Of a stretch of DNA of 8,981 nucleotides, positions 7,053 through 8,981 are shown piece after piece. The translations under genes and the position numbers were made by a program. The stretch's first letter is position 1; the number at the start of each line of letters is the position of its first letter. The notes beneath the pieces are model-generated. The model saw nothing but the letters and a program-made list of their open reading frames with translations, was not told where the DNA came from and made no database searches. The stretch comes from Prolixibacteraceae bacterium (GTDB taxonomy: Bacteria > Bacteroidota > Bacteroidia > Bacteroidales > Prolixibacteraceae). The stretch spans positions 1 through 8,981 of the forward strand of contig JAQIDF010000060.1 in the NCBI GenBank assembly GCA_027858145.1, in the 5' to 3' direction.

Positions 7053-8212
7053 ACCGATGCTTTTGCTTCCAATTCTTTTGGTTTGTAAAATGTTTGATGT
7101 GTTTCCCAAATCAATTCTTTTAAGGGAATATTTTCAGGACATTTACTTAAATCTATTTTCGCCATATTTTCTTTTGTGGGAAAGGATCCCGGGAACCAAT
7201 GACCTTTGTCCTGAAACATATTGTAGCGATACAAGCAAAAATCTTTCATGTCATAACATTTCCAAAGTTTTCTGAAACGCAGTATTTCCGGAATGTTCAG
7301 ACCCGAGGGGTCGTTTTCCATGCAATAACCGTCAAATTCGGAATAGGGATCCAGCAAAGTCTGCTCGTCTAGTTTGCTCTTTATTTTGGCATCTTCAGGT
7401 GAAAGCAGGGCAGGAGCAGGAAAAATTCCATCAAGCAGTTCAAAACGAGATGTTTTTGGAAATCCAAAAGTAAGAGTATGGATAGCAGGGGTGCTCAAAC
7501 AAAAACGGGCATTCCATTGAATGGGATGCAATGGAGCCATTAAATCGAACAGCTTTTGCGGAGGGTTAAACAACTGTCCACCTTTGTCGTTAGGAGAAAT
7601 GATGAATACTCCCATATCTTTTGATTCGGCAAAATTGATTGCCCCCTTATTTCGTTGGAAGAAGTAATAATAGTGCAGATTCACAAAGTCGAACATGTCT
7701 GTTTCGATAGTCCTGATAATCACGTTCATCGGAGCGTGGGTGCTGAATCCAACATGACCGATAATTCCTTCATCTTTCATTTTCAGGAGTTCTTCAACCG
7801 GTCCGCCTTTGGCGCACGCCAATTCAAAAAGTTCCTGATTGTTGATGCCGTGCCACGCGTAAAAATCGAGATAATCAGTTTTAAGTGCCTTAAGTTGCTC
7901 TTCAACCAGTTGGCGCATGTCTTGTGCTGTGTCTGCGATCCCTTTGGTCATTAAGTAATAGGAGTCTCTGGGTACTTTCAGAATATCATTTAGTACCATG
8001 CCAAAAACGGTTTCGCTTTTTTTGTATCCATAAGCTGTTTCAATCATGTTTATTCCATGATCGAAGGCTTGTTGAACAGCATATTTGCAATCTTCCAGCG
8101 TTTCTATAGGAATTTCGTTTCGGGGATCTTTCCAGGCATTCCGGAAACGCATTCCTCCAAGGGTTATAACGCTAACTTTCTTTTCTGTTTTGCCAAAACG
8201 GCGATACTCCAT
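7049..8212 (-). CDS. Aldo/keto reductase, COG1453-like subfamily with cysteine-poor C-terminal domain
   Basis: The product has 387 residues: an NAD(P)H-dependent TIM-barrel reductase domain plus a helical C-terminal extension. The barrel opens with RRFGKTEKKVSVITLGGMRF. The tetrad region reads GINMIETAYGY (Glu58 replacing the usual Asp, with Tyr61/Tyr63), then Lys90 in MTKG and His121 in WHG; GFSTHAP and VFIISPNDKGG are further family signatures. The C-terminal part keeps the framework of the ferredoxin-like extension found in this subfamily (LNIPEILRFRKLWKCYDM, YRYNM, GHWFPG, CPENIPLKEL) but lacks a CxxCxxCxxxCP cluster motif, so it probably binds no 4Fe-4S cluster. I recall cyanobacterial relatives with the same loss. 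Starts at 8266 and 8248 are also in frame; ATG at 8210-8212 begins at the conserved MEYRRFG and follows an A-rich stretch. The substrate is unknown. The gene overlaps the ABC exporter by 4 bp. Confidence 0.88.
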   Translation of the reverse strand: MEYRRFGKTEKKVSVITLGGMRFRNAWKDPRNEIPIETLEDCKYAVQQAFDHGINMIETAYGYKKSETVFGMVLNDILKVPRDSYYLMTKGIADTAQDMRQLVEEQLKALKTDYLDFYAWHGINNQELFELACAKGGPVEELLKMKDEGIIGHVGFSTHAPMNVIIRTIETDMFDFVNLHYYYFFQRNKGAINFAESKDMGVFIISPNDKGGQLFNPPQKLFDLMAPLHPIQWNARFCLSTPAIHTLTFGFPKTSRFELLDGIFPAPALLSPEDAKIKSKLDEQTLLDPYSEFDGYCMENDPSGLNIPEILRFRKLWKCYDMKDFCLYRYNMFQDKGHWFPGSFPTKENMAKIDLSKCPENIPLKELIWETHQTFYKPKELEAKASV

Positions 8213-8254
8213 TTTATGATTGATTGGTCTTATATTGCTAAAATCCATAGTTTG

Positions 8255-8262
8255 CAAAAGTA
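8255..8262 (-). promoter_or_regulatory. Bacteroidota -7 box for the reductase-ABC operon
   Basis: Read on the - strand, TACTTTTG fits TAnnTTTG exactly. Transcription would begin near 8248-8250, leaving a leader of about 35-40 bases before the ATG at 8212 and arguing against the alternative start at 8266, which would lie upstream of the transcript. A -33 element is not clear. Confidence 0.5.
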
Positions 8263-8466
8263 TCAAAATTCGCTAAATAAACAGATGGACGGAGAGATGG
8301 TTCAGTGGAGATGATCCATTTTCCTATGGTTGAAACCATAAGCTGCAATATTCAATTATGCCTAATGGCATTGGACTGATATGTATAAATGATCCCATTC
8401 AAGAGGCTGAAGTAATTTTTAAAGCAACAAATGACAGAATATCAAAGGATTGTAAGGGAAATAAAA
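8263..8466. other. Intergenic region with two small inverted repeats
   Basis: No gene is supported in these 204 bases between the reductase promoter and the hairpin at 8467. They contain a perfect 7-bp dyad TATGGTT-GA-AACCATA (8325-8340), about 65 bases upstream of the reductase -7 box, and a small hairpin ATGCC-TAAT-GGCAT (8358-8371). Either could be a regulatory site or part of a small RNA; neither is recognised. An open + frame crosses this stretch but resembles no protein and continues into tRNA-like sequence. Confidence 0.4.
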
Positions 8467-8500
8467 AAGGACAAACCAATAATAAAATTGATTTGTCCTT
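8467..8500 (-). terminator. Intrinsic terminator following the tRNA-like fragment
   Basis: AAGGACAAA (8467-8475) pairs with TTTGTCCTT (8492-8500). After one C8476/A8491 mismatch, CAAT/ATTG pairs close an AATAAA loop. On the - strand the stem is followed by an uninterrupted T-run (8461-8468 region), as an intrinsic terminator should be. It starts five bases after the tRNA-like 3' end, copying the layout after the real tRNA, though its sequence differs. It would end the GIY-YIG transcript. Confidence 0.8.
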
Positions 8501-8504
8501 AATC

Positions 8505-8523
8505 GTAGCGGGAGCAGGACTTG
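8505..8523. repeat. 19-bp direct repeat, distal copy (tRNA-fMet 3' end)
   Basis: Identical over 19 bases to 8865-8883 and in the same orientation. It corresponds to the T-loop end, T-stem 3' strand, acceptor 3' strand and discriminator of the tRNA. The two copies are offset by exactly 360 bases and flank the GIY-YIG gene and the first terminator. Confidence 0.85.
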
Positions 8524-8527
8524 CACG

Positions 8528-8543
8528 TCCGCCAGCTGGCGGA
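8528..8543. repeat. Perfect 16-bp palindrome in the tRNA-like fragment
   Basis: TCCGCCAGCTGGCGGA is self-complementary over all 16 bases with no spacer, and GC-rich in an A/T-rich neighbourhood. It lies where the variable and T-stem region of the tRNA would be, 18 bases after the GIY-YIG stop. It could be a protein-binding or cleavage site, or a REP-like hairpin. Confidence 0.8.
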
Positions 8544-8558
8544 TATGAGCCCTCCGTC

Positions 8559-8807
8559 TTATTTTTTGATGATTTGGTTGTGTATGAACTCTCTACCCTT
8601 TGCCGATTTGAGTTGTTTTTCCCGTATCATGGCCTCTTTCTTAGAATTAAAAGTTTCATGATAGGCTAATTTCCAGGGTTGAAAATTTTTCGTCCATCCT
8701 TTGTTTTTAGGGTGGTTGTGCGCGATAATCCTGTTTTGTAAATCGGAAGAGTACCCGATATAAATTTTATCGAACTTTTCAGAATATAATACGTATGTGT
8801 AATACAT
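8559..8807 (-). CDS. Small GIY-YIG nuclease-superfamily protein
   Basis: The 82-residue protein is essentially one GIY-YIG domain of the YhbQ/URI type, at the usual length of 80-100. It opens with MYYTYVLYSEKFDKIYIGYS: the GIY position is YTY (residues 3-5) and the YIG motif is intact (16-18). Arg26 in the LQNR helix and Glu58/Glu63 in the KKEAMIRE helix are the likely catalytic Arg and metal-binding Glu. QPWKLAYHETF is the typical third strand. A TTG codon at 8817-8819 lies in frame, but ATG at 8805-8807 begins directly at the domain. Only about 20 bases separate this ATG from the tRNA terminator T-run, so its own promoter is not evident. Its stop codon abuts the tRNA-like fragment. Relatives are commonly annotated as 'excinuclease ABC subunit C'-like, but no UvrC domains are present. 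Role unknown: DNA repair, structure-specific cleavage, or mobility of the surrounding cassette. Confidence 0.9.
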   Translation of the reverse strand: MYYTYVLYSEKFDKIYIGYSSDLQNRIIAHNHPKNKGWTKNFQPWKLAYHETFNSKKEAMIREKQLKSAKGREFIHNQIIKK

Positions 8808-8827
8808 GATATTTTGCAAAAAGAGGT

Positions 8828-8861
8828 AAAAAAAAGAGAACCGAAAATCGATTCTCTTTTT
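8828..8861 (-). terminator. Intrinsic terminator of tRNA-fMet
   Basis: AAAAAGAGAA (8831-8840) pairs with TTCTCTTTTT (8852-8861). After a C8841/A8851 mismatch, CGA/TCG closes an AAA loop. On the - strand the stem is followed by a run of eight T. It starts five bases after the tRNA discriminator base. 32 bases (8830-8861) are identical to the terminator after the ABC exporter (5218-5249). Confidence 0.85.
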
Positions 8862-8864
8862 GTA

Positions 8865-8938
<74 letters not shown>

Positions 8939-8948
8939 ATGTCCGGTA

Positions 8949-8965
8949 CATTTGTTTCCCAAATG
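8949..8965 (-). other. Small hairpin in the tRNA precursor leader
   Basis: CATTTG (8949-8954) and CAAATG (8960-8965) form a perfect 6-bp inverted repeat with a 5-base loop. It lies between the predicted transcription start and the mature tRNA 5' end, within the leader that RNase P would remove. It may be coincidental. Confidence 0.4.
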
Positions 8966-8971
8966 CGGATG

Positions 8972-8979
8972 CAAATATA
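8972..8979 (-). promoter_or_regulatory. -7 box of the tRNA-fMet promoter
   Basis: On the - strand TATATTTG matches TAnnTTTG exactly. Initiation a few bases downstream (near 8965) would give a precursor leader of about 27 bases before the mature tRNA 5' end at 8938. The -33 element would fall outside the window. Confidence 0.55.
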
Positions 8980-8981
8980 GA

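Larger units (their letters stand above)
8505..8558 (-). pseudogene. Degenerate copy of the 3' half of tRNA-fMet
   Basis: On the - strand this 54-base stretch begins directly after the GIY-YIG stop codon. It contains GGGCTCATA (8544-8552, anticodon stem and loop with CAT) and ends in a perfect 19-base match to the tRNA-fMet 3' end (8505-8523 versus 8865-8883, + strand gtagcgggagcaggacttg). The piece between the matches is two bases longer than in the tRNA and is replaced by a perfect 16-bp palindrome. The 5' half (acceptor and D arm) is absent, so it cannot form a functional tRNA. It could be a remnant of tRNA duplication, an attachment-site-like scar, or part of a mobile GIY-YIG module. Confidence 0.75.

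Noticed and set aside
7053..7109. 19-residue upstream extension of the ABC exporter
   Set aside because: It overlaps the end of the reductase; the ATGA junction at 7049-7052 is a better coupled start.
8467..8500. Hairpin as part of a CRISPR or integron-like attC repeat
   Set aside because: Only one copy is present, and the T-run on the - strand fits an intrinsic terminator; no integrase or cas gene is nearby.
8358..8669. 103-codon open reading frame on the + strand
   Set aside because: It reads through the terminator hairpin, the tRNA-like fragment and the antisense of the GIY-YIG gene, and no part resembles a protein family.

Overview
The window looks like chromosomal DNA from an anaerobic or facultative member of the Bacteroidota, probably Bacteroidales/Marinilabiliales-like. 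The evidence is a GH77 glucanotransferase with two N-terminal CBM20 domains, Bacteroidota-type -7 promoter boxes (TAnnTTTG), A-rich translation starts without clear Shine-Dalgarno sequences, a MurI C-terminus of the Bacteroidales type and a HydE hydrogenase maturase. The taxonomic assignment is inference; no marker gene is complete enough to settle it.

Left part (1-2346): the last 61 residues of glutamate racemase (murI, +) converge on a BadF/N-acetylglucosamine-kinase-type sugar kinase (-). That kinase is divergent from hydE (+), the radical-SAM maturase of [FeFe]-hydrogenase, across a 64-bp gap. hydE converges on the next gene with only 24 bp between the stops.

Middle (2347-8262): three genes on the - strand. 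An aldo/keto reductase and a half-size ABC exporter overlap by ATGA and should be one translationally coupled operon that ends at a strong hairpin (5215-5253). Downstream of it, behind its own 220-bp upstream region with two small inverted repeats, lies a 903-residue DPE2-type 4-alpha-glucanotransferase for cytosolic maltose/maltodextrin metabolism.

Right end (8263-8981): an initiator tRNA-fMet (-) with its own promoter and terminator is followed by a small GIY-YIG nuclease gene. That gene ends directly against a degenerate copy of the 3' half of the same tRNA, itself followed by a second terminator hairpin. A perfect 19-bp repeat (tRNA 3' end) flanks the nuclease gene, giving a 360-bp unit that resembles a minimal tRNA-targeted cassette. 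The terminator after the real tRNA shares 32 identical bases with the terminator after the ABC exporter 3.6 kb away. This region is the most unusual part of the window. No CRISPR array, insertion sequence with transposase, or rRNA is visible.
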